Origin: Phyllobacterium trifolii
GTDB lineage: Bacteria > Pseudomonadota > Alphaproteobacteria > Rhizobiales > Rhizobiaceae
Assembly: GCF_014192095.1 (NCBI RefSeq)
Contig: NZ_JACHXN010000005.1
Coordinates: 107,944 to 171,943 of the forward strand
Length of the DNA: 64,000 nucleotides
Direction of reading: 5' to 3'
Part shown: positions 1 through 10,018 of the stretch, in pieces
How the letters are laid out: every line of letters begins with the position of its first letter
Numbering within the stretch: the stretch's first letter is position 1
The notes under the pieces: model-generated
The model's database searches: none
What the model was told of the DNA's origin: nothing
The model's input: the letters and a program-made list of their open reading frames with translations, nothing else
Position numbers and translations under genes: made by a program

Positions 1-131
1 CCAGCCGCTCGCCGCACCAGTTCACTGGCAATCGATGATTTACCCGATCCGGAAGGGCCCGAAATCAAGATGCCGCGATCGCTGACAAGGACCGCGGTCG
101 CGTGCACATGCCCATCCGGCTCGACAATCAT
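1..131 (-). CDS. hprK: HPr kinase/phosphorylase, N-terminal part only (cut by window edge)
   Basis: Only the first 43 residues are inside the window; the rest lies beyond position 1. The visible part carries a Walker A P-loop, GPSGSGKS, at residues 25-32, preceded by a short beta segment (TAVLVSDRGILIS). This is the start of the short, catalytic-domain-only HprK typical of Alphaproteobacteria, which phosphorylates HPr of the nitrogen-type phosphotransferase system. The ATG overlaps the chvG stop codon by one base (TGATG), so the two are probably translationally coupled. The order chvI-chvG-hprK is common in rhizobia and supports the call. Confidence 0.8.
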   Translation of the reverse strand, partial: MIVEPDGHVHATAVLVSDRGILISGPSGSGKSSIASELVRRAA

Positions 132-1936
132 CAGACCTCAACTGGAATAATGGCGACGAACTTCGCACCGAGATAATTGTCAGGGTCTTTGAAGTCGATA
201 ATGTTCTCGGCATTCAATGTGCCGCCATGAGCCTCGATTATCTGACGGCTGATGGATAGTCCCAGGCCCGAGTTCTGACCGAAGGCCTCTCCGGATGGCC
301 GATCCGTATAAAACCGTTCGAAAATCCGGTCGATCTGTTCTACTCGGATACCTGGGCCGTTGTCCTCGACGGTAATTCTGATGCGGTCGCCCATATGTTC
401 CAGCGTCACCGTGATAACGCCGTCCTCGACGGGAACGAACGACCGCGCATTTTCGATCAGATTGGAGACGACCTGGCCGAGCCGTAGATCATGGCCGGCG
501 ACAAAGAAACCCTTCCTGTTGTTCGGCAACTTGCCCACGACCAATTCGATGCGGGTATCTTTCTTGTTCCGCCGGACCTCGCGCGCGGCGGTGACGAGGT
601 TGCCCAACAGATACTTGAGATCGACGTGCTCTGAATCCTCACGTGCGAGTTCAGCGTCCAGTCGCGAGGCGTCAGAGATATCGGTGATCAGGCGATCGAG
701 GCGGCGCACGTCGTGCTGGATCACATCCATGAGCCGTTTCTTCGACTCTTCGTTTCTGGCAAGCGGCAACGTCTCTACGGCGCTTCGCAACGAAGTTAGT
801 GGATTTTTGAGTTCGTGACTCACGTCGGCCGCAAAACTCTCAATCGACTCGATGCGGGCATAGAGCGCATTGGTCATGTCACGGATCGATGTCGAAAGAT
901 GGCCGATTTCATCCTGCCGCTCGGAAAAATCCGGTATCTCCTCGCGATTCTTCACGCCGTGCCGGACGCGATCGGCAGCGGCAGCAAGACGGCGAAGCGG
1001 ATTGGCAATCGTCGAGGCGAGAAAGAGCGATAGAATAGCCATTACCAGCGCAGCAACCGTAAAGACACGGATGATCGCATAGCGCTCACCCTGAACGATC
1101 TTGTCGATATCGCCGCCTTCGGTCGAAAGAAGGAGCACGCCGAGCACGGCACGAAACCGCTGGATCGGCACTGCGACCGAGACGATCTGCTCTCCCTTTT
1201 CGGTCATGCGGACGACGGTTGCAGGAGAACCGGTCAGCGCTTTCATGATTTCGGGATAAGAGGATCCATTGCCACCAGGCTGTTCCTGATAAACCGGTAG
1301 GTCGCTACGGCGCAAAAGCCGTGTCATGCGGTTGGTCAGGCGTTCGAAAAAGCTCGGCTCCTCGCCATCGATCGGCGGAAGCTCGTACCGGAGAACCTGG
1401 CCGCGCGAATAGAGATGGCGCGAATCCAGCAGCAGATTGGAATCCCGGTCATAGATGCGAGCACGCGTACGCGTCGGTGAAATGAGCCTGCGCAGGACCG
1501 GCGCCACGCGCTCCGGATTGATGGGGAAATCGAGATTATCCAGAACGTCGGGTGACGGCGTAATACTCTGACCAGCCTGCAGTTCCAGCAGCTTCTCTGG
1601 GTCGATGGCAATGGAGTTCGTATCGACTGTTGCCGATGACGCTATGGCACCCGCGATGATCTCGCCCTGCGTCATCAGGCTCTCGACGCGAGCATCGATC
1701 AATCCGTCGCGGAACTGATTGAGGTACATGATGCCTGACAGAAGCACGGCCAGGCCGGCCAGATTGAGAAAAAGAATGCGCCGGGTCAGGCTCGAGAACA
1801 GATAGTTGCCAAAAACACGATTGAGCGGACGGAAAAAGCGGCGCAAAGCCAGCGAACGCTTGCGGCGCATAACGGCGCTTTTGCGCGTGATATTGCCGCC
1901 TTGCAGTTCGGCTACCATCTTTGCCTCAGACATCAT
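131..1936 (-). CDS. chvG: sensor histidine kinase ChvG (ExoS-type)
   Basis: Membrane sensor kinase of 601 residues paired with ChvI. The first membrane segment is at about 52-72, a periplasmic sensor region at about 73-285, and the second membrane segment at about 288-310. A HAMP linker follows, then a HisKA domain with the phosphoacceptor His374 in SHELKNPL. The ATPase domain has the N box around Asn492/Asn496, DNGPGI at 525-530 and GLGL at 557-560. In rhizobia and Brucella (as BvrS) this family senses acid or envelope stress and controls exopolysaccharide, motility and host interaction. It is transcribed after chvI and before hprK. The start is uncertain: ATG at 1936 is used, but Met7 (1918) has a better GAGG ribosome-binding site. 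Confidence 0.9.
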   Translation of the reverse strand: MMSEAKMVAELQGGNITRKSAVMRRKRSLALRRFFRPLNRVFGNYLFSSLTRRILFLNLAGLAVLLSGIMYLNQFRDGLIDARVESLMTQGEIIAGAIASSATVDTNSIAIDPEKLLELQAGQSITPSPDVLDNLDFPINPERVAPVLRRLISPTRTRARIYDRDSNLLLDSRHLYSRGQVLRYELPPIDGEEPSFFERLTNRMTRLLRRSDLPVYQEQPGGNGSSYPEIMKALTGSPATVVRMTEKGEQIVSVAVPIQRFRAVLGVLLLSTEGGDIDKIVQGERYAIIRVFTVAALVMAILSLFLASTIANPLRRLAAAADRVRHGVKNREEIPDFSERQDEIGHLSTSIRDMTNALYARIESIESFAADVSHELKNPLTSLRSAVETLPLARNEESKKRLMDVIQHDVRRLDRLITDISDASRLDAELAREDSEHVDLKYLLGNLVTAAREVRRNKKDTRIELVVGKLPNNRKGFFVAGHDLRLGQVVSNLIENARSFVPVEDGVITVTLEHMGDRIRITVEDNGPGIRVEQIDRIFERFYTDRPSGEAFGQNSGLGLSISRQIIEAHGGTLNAENIIDFKDPDNYLGAKFVAIIPVEV

Positions 1937-2061
1937 GATTCGGTTGGCTCATCGCATTCATGCAGCGGCGAGACAACCTTGTTTTACAGCGGATCACGTA
2001 GCTTTGAAAGCGCAGGTACGTTTTCGCACTGAAGTCCCCTTGAAAGGAACCAGTCTGACGA

Positions 2062-2763
2062 TCAGGTTTCGCGGAAGCGATAGCCAACGCCGTAAAGCGT
2101 CTCGATCATATCGAAATCATCGTCGACGACCTTGAACTTCTTGCGCAGGCGCTTGATGTGACTGTCGATGGTGCGATCGTCCACATATACCTGCTCATCA
2201 TAGGCTGCATCCATCAACGCATCACGGCTTTTGACGACGCCTGGGCGCTGGGCCAGCGAGTGCAGGATCAGAAATTCAGTCACGGTCAACGTAACCGGTT
2301 CACCCATCCACGTGCAGGTGTGACGCTCCTGGTCCATAACAAGCTGGCCGCGCTCAAGTGATTTCGTCTGGGGACTGCCGGGCTTTGCGGCGCTTTCCCT
2401 CGCCGCGACACGGCGCAGGACTGCCTTTACCCGCTCCACGAGGAGGCGCTGTGAAAACGGCTTGGTGATGAAATCATCGGCACCCATCTTGAGCCCGAAC
2501 AGTTCGTCAATCTCATCGTCTTTGGAGGTCAGGAAAATGACCGGCAAGTCGGACTTCTGGCGCAGACGACGCAGAAGTTCCATCCCATCCATGCGCGGCA
2601 TCTTGATGTCGAAAATGGCTAGATTCGGCGGGCGAGCCATCAAGCCATCGAGTGCAGAGGCACCGTCGGTATAGGTTTCGACACGATAGCCCTCCGATTC
2701 AAGCGCGATCGATACGGATGTCAGAATATTGCGATCGTCGTCGACGAGCGCAATAGTCTGCAT
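2062..2763 (-). CDS. chvI: response regulator ChvI (OmpR family)
   Basis: DNA-binding partner of ChvG, 233 residues. The receiver domain has acidic residues Asp9/Asp10, the phosphorylation site Asp52 in [10 protein letters not shown] and the KPFS segment. The winged helix-turn-helix fills the C-terminal half (about 130-230) and ends in the typical [12 protein letters not shown]. The ATG at 2763 was chosen because the family starts [10 protein letters not shown] and GAGGGAAG lies 8 bases upstream; the frame is open a few codons further. About 125 bp separate it from chvG. It is divergent from pckA, so the gap between them holds both promoters. Confidence 0.93.
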   Translation of the reverse strand: MQTIALVDDDRNILTSVSIALESEGYRVETYTDGASALDGLMARPPNLAIFDIKMPRMDGMELLRRLRQKSDLPVIFLTSKDDEIDELFGLKMGADDFITKPFSQRLLVERVKAVLRRVAARESAAKPGSPQTKSLERGQLVMDQERHTCTWMGEPVTLTVTEFLILHSLAQRPGVVKSRDALMDAAYDEQVYVDDRTIDSHIKRLRKKFKVVDDDFDMIETLYGVGYRFRET

Positions 2764-3088
2764 TGCGGGTACTTCCCTCATGCCCTGCCTTTCATGTCAT
2801 CAAAACAACTGTGCTTGTGCCGGACAAATTAGGTACAAAATGTGGCACAGATCGCCAGTCGTGTCATCCCTGCCGGATTCACTTGCTTTTACGCTTACGG
2901 AAGGATGCCCAAAATTTCCCTTATCTAAAACGATTTAAAAAAATTTAAATTCTTTAAATCGATTAAACATTTGATACTATTCAGTATTTCTGCTTTTGAG
3001 CATGGGTAGCCGCATTCATGCTGGAAGATGCAGGAAGCAGCACGTGTTAACTTGACCCCTCAACGCATTCGTAAACAATGGCGGACAC
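2764..3088. promoter_or_regulatory. divergent chvI / pckA control region with phased TTAA repeats
   Basis: This 325 bp gap separates two divergent genes and must contain both promoters. From about 2920 to 2985 it is very AT-rich. Four TTAA tetramers start at 2935, 2945, 2954 and 2963, so the last three are exactly 9 bp apart as near-direct repeats. This is not the CtrA spacing (TTAA, 7 bases, TTAA). I could not assign a convincing -35/-10 pair. No supported ORF lies in the gap. Confidence 0.4.
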
Positions 3089-4702
3089 ATGACTAGAGAG
3101 ACCGGTATTCACAACGCGACGATCGCGCTCGGCACCTCAGGCTTGAAGGATGTTTCGGCGGTCTATTATAATCTGGGAGCCGCGGAACTCTACGAGGAGA
3201 CCTTGCGCAGAGGCGAAGCGGAGCTGACAGCGCAAGGTGCGCTTGTTGCCCGTACCGGCCAACATACCGGGCGCTCGCCAAAGGACAAATTCGTCGTGCG
3301 CGACGCGTCAACCGACGCTCATGTCTGGTGGGACAATAACGCGCCGATGTCACCCGAGGCATTTGAACTGCTTTACGCCGATTTTGTGGAGCAGGCAAAG
3401 GGCAAGGAACTGTTTGTCCAGGATCTCATCGGCGGCGCCGATGAAGAGTACAGACTGAACACGCGCGTCATCACTGAATTTGCCTGGCATTCACTGTTCA
3501 TCCGCAATTTGTTGATCCGCCCGGATCGTGCCGCCCTGCCTGATTTCGTGCCGCAGATGACGATCATCGATCTTCCGTCCTTCCGCGCCGATCCCGCAAA
3601 GCATGGCACGCGCTCGGAAACGGTAATCGCTGTCGATCTCAATCGCATGATCGTGCTGATCGGAGGCTCGGCCTATGCCGGCGAGATGAAAAAGTCCGTC
3701 TTCACGGCACTCAACTATATTCTCCCGGCCAAAGGCGTCATGCCGATGCATTGTTCGGCCAATGAGGGCCCGGACGGCGATACTGCCGTCTTTTTCGGTC
3801 TATCGGGCACGGGCAAGACCACGCTCTCCGCTGATCCTACTCGTACGCTGATCGGTGATGATGAGCATGGCTGGGGCGAACACGGTGTTTTCAATTTCGA
3901 GGGTGGTTGCTACGCCAAGACCATTCGCCTTTCCGCCGAGGCGGAACCGGAAATCTACGCGACGACCCAGCGTTTCGGCACTGTGCTTGAAAATGTCGTT
4001 CTCGACGAAAACCGGGAGCCGGACTTCAACGATGGTTCGCTGACGGAAAATACGCGCTGTGCGTATCCCCTCGACTTCATCCCGAATGCATCGAAGACCG
4101 GCAAGGCAAGCCATCCGAAGAACATCATCATGTTGACCGCGGATGCCTTCGGCGTCATGCCGCCCATCGCCAAACTTACCCCGGCGCAGGCAATGTATCA
4201 CTTCCTCTCCGGCTACACCGCCAAAGTCGCCGGTACGGAACGGGGCGTGACCGAACCCGAGGCAACGTTCTCGACGTGTTTCGGTTCGCCCTTTATGCCG
4301 CGTCATCCATCGGAATATGGCAATCTCCTGCGGCAGCTGATCGCCGATCACAACGTCGATTGCTGGCTGGTAAACACAGGCTGGACCGGTGGTGCTCATG
4401 GCACAGGCAAGCGCATGCCCATCAAGGTAACGCGGGCGCTGCTTGCAGCGGCGCTCGACGGTTCGCTGAAGAACGCGCAGTTCCGGACAGACCCGAATTT
4501 CGGTTTCGCAGTACCTGTTGCCGTGCCGGGCGTCGATGATGCGATCCTCGATCCCCGCTCGACCTGGGCGGACAAGCCCGGCTATGATGCCCAGGCAACA
4601 AAGCTGGTTGATATGTTTATTCGCAACTTTGGCAAGTTCGAAGGCCACGTTGACGGTGACGTCAGGGCGGCAGCTCCGCATACGCCGGTCGCTGCGGAAT
4701 AA
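3089..4702 (+). CDS. pckA: phosphoenolpyruvate carboxykinase (ATP)
   Basis: Cytosolic gluconeogenic enzyme that converts oxaloacetate and ATP to phosphoenolpyruvate, CO2 and ADP. It has 537 residues, the usual length for the ATP-dependent family. The kinase P-loop GLSGTGKT is at residues 237-244, followed by the metal-binding region (LIGDDEHGW). The substrate-side motif [10 protein letters not shown] is near residue 55. The gene stands alone: divergent from chvI upstream and closed by a strong terminator at 4723-4751. In rhizobia pckA is induced by C4-dicarboxylates; pairing with the ChvG/I locus is a conserved arrangement. Confidence 0.96.
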   Translation: MTRETGIHNATIALGTSGLKDVSAVYYNLGAAELYEETLRRGEAELTAQGALVARTGQHTGRSPKDKFVVRDASTDAHVWWDNNAPMSPEAFELLYADFVEQAKGKELFVQDLIGGADEEYRLNTRVITEFAWHSLFIRNLLIRPDRAALPDFVPQMTIIDLPSFRADPAKHGTRSETVIAVDLNRMIVLIGGSAYAGEMKKSVFTALNYILPAKGVMPMHCSANEGPDGDTAVFFGLSGTGKTTLSADPTRTLIGDDEHGWGEHGVFNFEGGCYAKTIRLSAEAEPEIYATTQRFGTVLENVVLDENREPDFNDGSLTENTRCAYPLDFIPNASKTGKASHPKNIIMLTADAFGVMPPIAKLTPAQAMYHFLSGYTAKVAGTERGVTEPEATFSTCFGSPFMPRHPSEYGNLLRQLIADHNVDCWLVNTGWTGGAHGTGKRMPIKVTRALLAAALDGSLKNAQFRTDPNFGFAVPVAVPGVDDAILDPRSTWADKPGYDAQATKLVDMFIRNFGKFEGHVDGDVRAAAPHTPVAAE

Positions 4703-4722
4703 TCGCCTCACTTTTTCAAAAC

Positions 4723-4751
4723 AAAACCCCGCTGGTGTCCAGCGGGGTTTT
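4723..4751 (+). terminator. terminator after pckA
   Basis: Perfect 13 bp stem (AAAACCCCGCTGG with its complement), a 3-base loop, and the T-rich arm running into TTTT; typical Rho-independent terminator 20 bases past the pckA stop. Confidence 0.9.
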
Positions 4752-4814
4752 CTGCATTTTTGCGGCACTGAGTGGTGCTTTCCGCGAATCAAAGATTAGG
4801 CTACCAATCCTTTT

Positions 4815-5252
4815 ATGGAAGAGAGCCGCAGCCGGATCAGAATAAGCAATAGAATCTGGATCGACGAGGACGATCTGGAGGAAAGCTTCATTCGCTCTGC
4901 CGGCCCCGGCGGACAAAATGTCAACAAAGTCTCGACGGCTGTACAACTGCGATTCTTGGCAGCACGTGCCGGTTTACCGGATGATGTTTTTGCGCGCCTC
5001 ATCAAACTTGCGGGCCAAAGGGCGACCAAAGACGGCGATGTGCTTATCGAGGCCAACCGTTTTCGCACGCAGGAGCGCAACAGGCAGGACGCTCGCGAGC
5101 GCATGATTGCACTGATTGCGAAGGCCGCAGAGCCGCCACCGCCACCGCGCAAGAAAACCAGACCAACAAAGGGATCGATCGAGCGCCGTCTCAAGGAAAA
5201 ATCAGGACGCGCCGATGTCAAAAAGATGCGCGGCAAGGTGAAGGGAGATTAG
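4815..5252 (+). CDS. arfB: alternative ribosome-rescue factor B (peptidyl-tRNA hydrolase, YaeJ/ICT1 family)
   Basis: Codon-independent release factor of 145 residues that frees ribosomes stalled on mRNAs without a stop codon. The catalytic GGQ is at residues 32-34 in SAGPGGQNVNKV, the hallmark of class I release-factor catalytic domains. The C-terminus is a basic tail (about 110-145, rich in Lys/Arg, RRLKEKSGR...KKMRGKVKG) that in ArfB enters the empty mRNA channel. There is no stop-codon-recognition domain. No clear ribosome-binding site precedes the ATG. Family membership is firm. Confidence 0.93.
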   Translation: MEESRSRIRISNRIWIDEDDLEESFIRSAGPGGQNVNKVSTAVQLRFLAARAGLPDDVFARLIKLAGQRATKDGDVLIEANRFRTQERNRQDARERMIALIAKAAEPPPPPRKKTRPTKGSIERRLKEKSGRADVKKMRGKVKGD

Positions 5253-5368
5253 AGTCAGAACCTGTTAATAGAAACGAATATTAACCGCAGGTATTAATCT
5301 TGGCTTTTCAACTGCTTCACGTAATGCCACAACACTATTTCGGTTTGAACAATCAACAGGAGCCAGAC

Positions 5369-5827
5369 ATGGGACTATTTGATTTCGTTAAATCCGTAGG
5401 CAAAAAAATCGGCATCGGCGACGACGAGCCAAGTGCCGATGCGCTGAAGAAAGAACTCGATTCCCACAAGCTTGGTACTGAAAATGTCCAGGTAGTGGTT
5501 GAAGGTGACAAAGCAGTTCTGAAAGGCAATGTCACCAATCAGGAAGTACTCGAAAAGGCGATCATCGCCGTCGGAAATTCACTGGGCATCTCCAAAGTCG
5601 AGACCGAAGGGCTGAAGGTTGATGAAGTCACCACCGGCTCCGTCGCCAAGGAACCAGTGTTCTATACGGTAAAGAAAGGCGACAATCTGTGGAAGATCGC
5701 CGAGTCGCAGTATGGCAAGGGCAAAGGCGCGAAGAATACGCTCATCTTCGAAGCCAACAAGCCGATGCTCACGCACCCCGACAAGATTTATCCAGGTCAG
5801 GTGCTAAGAATCCCCGAACTCGGCTGA
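5369..5827 (+). CDS. BON and LysM domain protein (YgaU/Kbp-like)
   Basis: Small soluble protein of 152 residues. It starts MGLFDFVKSVGKKIG, as in Kbp (YgaU), a potassium-binding protein of E. coli. A BON domain covers about 22-88 and a LysM domain about 98-148 (YTVKKGDNLWKIA...YPGQVLRIP). There is no signal peptide. The frame is open upstream to 5300, but ATG 5369 has AGGAG just before it and matches the family. The gene is monocistronic, closed by a terminator at 5848. A potassium-binding role is inferred from the domain pair only. Confidence 0.88.
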   Translation: MGLFDFVKSVGKKIGIGDDEPSADALKKELDSHKLGTENVQVVVEGDKAVLKGNVTNQEVLEKAIIAVGNSLGISKVETEGLKVDEVTTGSVAKEPVFYTVKKGDNLWKIAESQYGKGKGAKNTLIFEANKPMLTHPDKIYPGQVLRIPELG

Positions 5828-5847
5828 TCGCATCTCCATTGCCAAAC

Positions 5848-5876
5848 GGCCCGGCTCTCTAGCGGCCGGGCCTTTG
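5848..5876 (+). terminator. terminator after the BON/LysM gene
   Basis: GGCCCGGC / GCCGGGCC 8 bp stem with a 9-base loop, followed by TTTG; short T-tract, so only moderately strong. Confidence 0.75.
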
Positions 5877-5895
5877 AATTTGAATAGTTGGATAG

Positions 5896-6513
5896 ATGAT
5901 GCTTTTGCTGGCTCCCGGCATTCGCTACTTCCCCGAACATTTTGGTCCGGCCGAACAGGCTGCGCTGGTCGAGGACATACGAGCTGTCGTCACCAAAGCG
6001 CCGCTTTACGTTCCTGCCATGCCGAAGACCGGCAAGGAAATGAGCGTGCGCATGACAAATTGCGGTGTGCTCGGGTGGGTTACCGACAAGGAAGGCGGCT
6101 ATCGTTATCAGGCAGTCCATCCTGTGACGCGAAGACCTTGGCCTTCTATCCCGCAGCGCTTGCTCGAACTCTGGCAGGAAGTTGGCGATTTTCCGCTTCT
6201 GCCGGAGGCTTGTCTCGTCAATTTCTATTCCGACACGGCGAAAATGGGCTTGCATCAGGATCGCGACGAGCAGAATTTGAACGCGCCCGTTGTTTCGGTC
6301 TCGCTCGGAGATGCGTGCCTGTTCCGCTCTGGCGGCACGAACCGCAACGACAAGACGCAGTCCATCCGGCTGTCGAGCGGTGACGTGATCGTGCTTGGCG
6401 GGGAAGGCCGCATGGCGTTTCACGGCGTCGATCGCATTTATCCCGGCACTTCGACGCTGTTGAAAAGTACGGGCCGCATAAACCTGACGCTTAGACGGGT
6501 TACAGCTTCCTGA
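5896..6513 (+). CDS. alkB: AlkB-family DNA repair dioxygenase
   Basis: Fe(II)/2-oxoglutarate dioxygenase that removes alkyl groups from DNA or RNA bases. It has 205 residues. Iron ligands are visible as His120 and Asp122 (HQDRDE) and His176 (AFHGVDR); Arg194 and Arg200 in RINLTLRR fit the 2-oxoglutarate-binding arginines. NFY at 109-111 is also typical. Two tandem ATG codons (5896, 5899) make the start uncertain by one residue. The 3' end overlaps the convergent coaA by 14 bp. No ada-like regulator lies nearby. Confidence 0.9.
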   Translation: MMLLLAPGIRYFPEHFGPAEQAALVEDIRAVVTKAPLYVPAMPKTGKEMSVRMTNCGVLGWVTDKEGGYRYQAVHPVTRRPWPSIPQRLLELWQEVGDFPLLPEACLVNFYSDTAKMGLHQDRDEQNLNAPVVSVSLGDACLFRSGGTNRNDKTQSIRLSSGDVIVLGGEGRMAFHGVDRIYPGTSTLLKSTGRINLTLRRVTAS

Positions 6514-7501
6514 GCGCAACCTCCTCGACCAGATGATTGTCACCCTTGCGTAGAATGAGATCAGCGCGCGGACGTGTGGGCAGAATGTTCTCCCGCAGAT
6601 TCTTCAGATTGATGTTTGCCCAAAGGCTTTCGCCGATGGCCAGCGCGGAATCATCCGAAATCGTCGAATAACGATGGAAGAATGAGCTCGGATCCTTGAA
6701 TGCCGTCTCCCGCAAGCGCATGAAGCGGCTGATGTACCAATTGTGTATCTGCTCTTCATCGGCATCGATATATATCGAAAAATCAAAGAAATCCGACACG
6801 AATGGCACCATTTTGCCGTCTTCGGGCAGATCGCGGACCTGAAGCACATTGATCCCTTCGAAAATCAGGATGTCCGGGGCATCGACGGTCTGATAGCGAC
6901 CCGTCAGCACATCATAGGTCAGGTGCGAATAAAGCGGCGCGTTGACGTTGCGCTGGCCGGCCTTGATCTGCGAGAGGAACCGCAACACCATGCCGACATC
7001 GTAGCTCTCGGGAAAACCTTTGCGCTCCATCAAACCTTTGGCTCGAAGGACCTCGTTCGGATAAAGAAAGCCGTCCGTGGTAACCAGATCGACCTTGGGG
7101 CTCGATGGCCAACGGGCGAGCAATTCTTTCAGAACGCGCGCGGTAGTAGATTTGCCAACGGCCACCGAGCCCGCAATGCCGATAATGAACGGTGTCTTGA
7201 AGGCGTCTCCGGTGTTGAGGAATTGGCGGCGCTGATAGAATAACAGCTGGCTCGCCTCGACATGCGCCGACAACAGCCGCGACAGCGATAGGTAAATTCT
7301 GCTCACCTCGTCGAGGTCGATCGGATCGCCGAGGGAGCGCAGCCGCTTGACCTCATCATAGGTTAGCGTCAGTGGCGTATCAGCGCGAAATTCCGCCCAC
7401 CTCTCGGCACTGTAAAACCGGTAAGGCGAAAACTCGCTGGGTGCCAACTGATCCACGACATCCTCTCCCGTCTGCCGTTCAAGAGCCGGAGCTTTAAACA
7501 T
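6500..7501 (-). CDS. coaA: pantothenate kinase (type I)
   Basis: First and controlling step of coenzyme A synthesis, phosphorylating pantothenate with ATP. It has 333 residues, slightly longer than the E. coli enzyme. The P-loop GSVAVGKS is at 111-118 and a [13 protein letters not shown] segment follows, characteristic of type I (PanK-I). It starts two bases after the hisE stop, so it is the last gene of the his cluster, as in other rhizobia. Downstream it meets alkB tail to tail with overlap. Confidence 0.95.
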   Translation of the reverse strand: MFKAPALERQTGEDVVDQLAPSEFSPYRFYSAERWAEFRADTPLTLTYDEVKRLRSLGDPIDLDEVSRIYLSLSRLLSAHVEASQLLFYQRRQFLNTGDAFKTPFIIGIAGSVAVGKSTTARVLKELLARWPSSPKVDLVTTDGFLYPNEVLRAKGLMERKGFPESYDVGMVLRFLSQIKAGQRNVNAPLYSHLTYDVLTGRYQTVDAPDILIFEGINVLQVRDLPEDGKMVPFVSDFFDFSIYIDADEEQIHNWYISRFMRLRETAFKDPSSFFHRYSTISDDSALAIGESLWANINLKNLRENILPTRPRADLILRKGDNHLVEEVALRKL

Positions 7502-7503
7502 GA

Positions 7504-7827
7504 TCAGTCATGTCCTCGCGCCGCTTTTTCCTCAAGTCCCGTCTGCGCCGTTCTCCGCTCCAACTCTTCCAGCACTTCGCCGAGTTTTACGCCGGAGATC
7601 CCGAGGACGACGAGAAGATGATAGAGCAAATCTGCACTTTCCGAAATAACACCCTGCCTGTCCCTCGAAACAGCGGCAATGACGGTTTCAATCGCTTCCT
7701 CTCCCAGCTTCTGACTGGCCTTGCCAATCCCCTTGGCATAAAGGCTGGCCGTATAGGATTTGGTGTCTGCCGACGTGGCGCGGTGCACCACGATGCGTTC
7801 AAGGTCAGCAAGGGTGAATGAACTCAT
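7504..7827 (-). CDS. hisE: phosphoribosyl-ATP pyrophosphatase
   Basis: Second step of histidine synthesis, cleaving phosphoribosyl-ATP to phosphoribosyl-AMP. It has 107 residues and is monofunctional, not fused to hisI. Conserved helices read [13 protein letters not shown] and [13 protein letters not shown], as in the all-alpha NTP pyrophosphatase fold. The frame is open to 8085, but ATG 7827 matches the family start ([12 protein letters not shown]) and has GGAG upstream. It lies 16 bp after hisF. Confidence 0.95.
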   Translation of the reverse strand: MSSFTLADLERIVVHRATSADTKSYTASLYAKGIGKASQKLGEEAIETVIAAVSRDRQGVISESADLLYHLLVVLGISGVKLGEVLEELERRTAQTGLEEKAARGHD

Positions 7828-7843
7828 AAGATTAGATCTCCAG

Positions 7844-8629
7844 TCAGCCGACAGGGTCCAGGCGCATCGGGATACCCGCCGCTGCCATGTGGGCCTTAGC
7901 TTGCGCGATCGTATAGGTGCCAAAGTGAAAAATGGAAGCGGCCAACACTGCCGAAGCGTGGCCTCCGAGAATGCCTTCAACCATGTGGTCAAGATTACCG
8001 ACACCGCCGGAAGCGATAACCGGAACACGAACCGCATCGGCAATCGCCCGCGTGACGGGAATGTCGTAGCCGATCTTCGAGCCATCGCGGTCCATCGAGG
8101 TCAGCAGAATTTCGCCCGCACCAAGATCGACCACCTTGCGCGCAAACACGACGGCATCGATGCCTGTCGCCCGTCTTCCGCCATGGGTAAAGATTTCCCA
8201 GCGATCGGCCTCGTCCTCGCGGGACACCTTCTTGGCATCGATGGCGACGACGATGCATTGATTGCCGAACTTGTCCGCGGCCTCGGCAATAAAATCAGGA
8301 TTGTCCACGGCAGCGGTGTTGATTGATACCTTGTCGGCACCCGCCAGCAAGAGCTTGCGGATGTCGCCAACCGTGCGCACGCCCCCGCCGACTGTCAGCG
8401 GCATAAAGCATTGCTCGGCGGTGCGAGCTACCACATCGAAAATTGTCTCGCGATTGTCGGAAGAAGCCGTGATGTCGAGGAAGCAGAGTTCGTCTGCCCC
8501 CGCAGCGTCGTAGGCCTTCGCCGCCTCGACCGGGTCACCGGCATCGATGAGATCGACGAAGTTTACGCCTTTGACGACACGTCCATCCTTGACGTCGAGG
8601 CAGGGTATGACACGGGCTTTGAGGGTCAT
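7844..8629 (-). CDS. hisF: imidazole glycerol phosphate synthase, cyclase subunit
   Basis: Beta/alpha barrel subunit (261 residues) that joins with HisH to make imidazole glycerol phosphate and AICAR. The catalytic aspartates are Asp12 (IPCLDVKDG) and Asp131 (VVAIDAK). Phosphate-binding loops read TVGGGVRT and ASGGVG. The start overlaps the hisA stop by 4 bp, so translation is probably coupled. Confidence 0.97.
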   Translation of the reverse strand: MTLKARVIPCLDVKDGRVVKGVNFVDLIDAGDPVEAAKAYDAAGADELCFLDITASSDNRETIFDVVARTAEQCFMPLTVGGGVRTVGDIRKLLLAGADKVSINTAAVDNPDFIAEAADKFGNQCIVVAIDAKKVSREDEADRWEIFTHGGRRATGIDAVVFARKVVDLGAGEILLTSMDRDGSKIGYDIPVTRAIADAVRVPVIASGGVGNLDHMVEGILGGHASAVLAASIFHFGTYTIAQAKAHMAAAGIPMRLDPVG

Positions 8630-9369
8630 GCGGCGCGCTCCCTTGCATCGCGAAGCACCTTTAATGCTTCTGCAGGATTGATACGCCCGTCATAAAGCGC
8701 GCGGCCGGAAATCGCGCCTTCGAGCTTTTGTGCGTCGGGCATGGTCATGCGAACGACATCGGCGATCGAAGCCAGGCCGCCGGAAGCGATGACTGGGATC
8801 GAGACTGCTTCGGCAAGTTGCAGTGTCGATTCCCAGTTGATGCCCGTAAGTACCCCGTCACGATCAATATCCGTGTAGATGATCGCGGCGACACCGGCAC
8901 CCTCGAACTTTTTCGCCAGCTCGATCACACCCAATGTCGAGGCCTCGGCCCAGCCTTCAACGGCAACCTTTCCGCCTTTGGCATCGATGCCGACGGCAAC
9001 CCTGCCTGGAAAGCGCTTGCAGGCCTCGATCACCAGCGCCGGATCGCGCACGGCAACGGTGCCGAGGATGACCCGCGACAGGCCTTTCGCCAGCCAACTT
9101 TCGATATGATCGAGTGTGCGGATGCCGCCGCCAAGCTGTACAGGATTTTTCGTCGCCTTCAGGATCGCTTCGACAGCAGCGCCGTTGATTGATTGGCCGG
9201 CAAAAGCCCCATTCAGATCAACCACATGCAGCCACTCAAACCCTTGATCTTCAAAGGCTTTGGCCTGAGCTGCCGGGTCGGCGTTGTAGACCGTCGCCTG
9301 ATCCATGTCGCCAAGCTTCAGCCGCACGCACTGGCCGTCTTTCAGATCGATTGCCGGAAAAAGGATCAC
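8626..9369 (-). CDS. hisA: phosphoribosylformimino-AICAR ribotide isomerase
   Basis: Fourth step of histidine synthesis; a HisF-like half-barrel duplication. With the GTG start at 9369 it has 247 residues and begins [12 protein letters not shown], the usual family start. The catalytic pair is Asp8 and Asp129. An upstream in-frame GTG at 9378 would add three residues. The GTG at 9369 overlaps the hisH stop as GTGA and is preceded by AAGGTGG, which favours it. Confidence 0.95.
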   Translation of the reverse strand: MILFPAIDLKDGQCVRLKLGDMDQATVYNADPAAQAKAFEDQGFEWLHVVDLNGAFAGQSINGAAVEAILKATKNPVQLGGGIRTLDHIESWLAKGLSRVILGTVAVRDPALVIEACKRFPGRVAVGIDAKGGKVAVEGWAEASTLGVIELAKKFEGAGVAAIIYTDIDRDGVLTGINWESTLQLAEAVSIPVIASGGLASIADVVRMTMPDAQKLEGAISGRALYDGRINPAEALKVLRDARERAA

Positions 9370-10016
9370 GGATTCCACCTTAAAAAATTGGCGATCAGAG
9401 CGAGGCCCAGCGCCTGACTCTTTTCCGGATGAAACTGTGTCCCCGCCATGTTGTCATTGGCTACGGCAGCGGTAACCGGCCCGCCATAGTCGGTAACGGC
9501 GACTACATCATTTTCCATCTCGGCATCGAGAAAGTAGGAATGGACAAAATAGGCATGGAGGCCTTGCGGCCCGGTCTTAATTCCGTCGAACAATGGGTGC
9601 GGACGGGTAAGCCGGATCGTGTTCCAGCCGATTTGCGGAATTTTCAACGCCGGGTCCGATGGCACCATCTCTCGAACGTCGCCCTTGATCCAGTCAAAAC
9701 CGGTCGAAATGGTCTTTTCCAGCCCGCGCGACGACATCAGCTGCATGCCCACGCAAATCCCGAGAAACGGCCGCGCTTTTTCCACGGCTACTTCATGGAT
9801 GGCCTCGACCATGCCCTCGACCGCATGGAGACCGCGGCGGCAATCGGCGTAGGCGCCAACGCCCGGAAGGACGATGCGATCAGCCGTACGGACCCGGTCA
9901 GCATCGGCTGTCAGATCGATGCTCGCATCGACGCCACTCTCCCGCGCGGCACGCTCGAATGCCTTTGTTGCCGAACGGAGATTGCCCGACCCATAATCGA
10001 TGATGGCGACGCGCAT
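9366..10016 (-). CDS. hisH: imidazole glycerol phosphate synthase, glutaminase subunit
   Basis: Class I glutamine amidotransferase (216 residues) that feeds ammonia to HisF. The catalytic triad is Cys88 (GICVGMQ), His196 and Glu198 (TQFHPEKS). The oxyanion region PGVGAY is at 51-56. It is coupled to hisA by a GTGA overlap and starts two bases after the DUF2628 stop. Confidence 0.97.
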   Translation of the reverse strand: MRVAIIDYGSGNLRSATKAFERAARESGVDASIDLTADADRVRTADRIVLPGVGAYADCRRGLHAVEGMVEAIHEVAVEKARPFLGICVGMQLMSSRGLEKTISTGFDWIKGDVREMVPSDPALKIPQIGWNTIRLTRPHPLFDGIKTGPQGLHAYFVHSYFLDAEMENDVVAVTDYGGPVTAAVANDNMAGTQFHPEKSQALGLALIANFLRWNP

Positions 10017-10018
10017 GC

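Noticed and set aside
2935-2966. CtrA binding site (TTAA, 7 bases, TTAA) before pckA
   Set aside because: The TTAA units are 5-6 bases apart, not 7, so the CtrA consensus is not met.
3800-4792. 330-codon antisense frame in pckA
   Set aside because: Shadow of the GC-rich codon pattern of pckA; no family match and no start signal.
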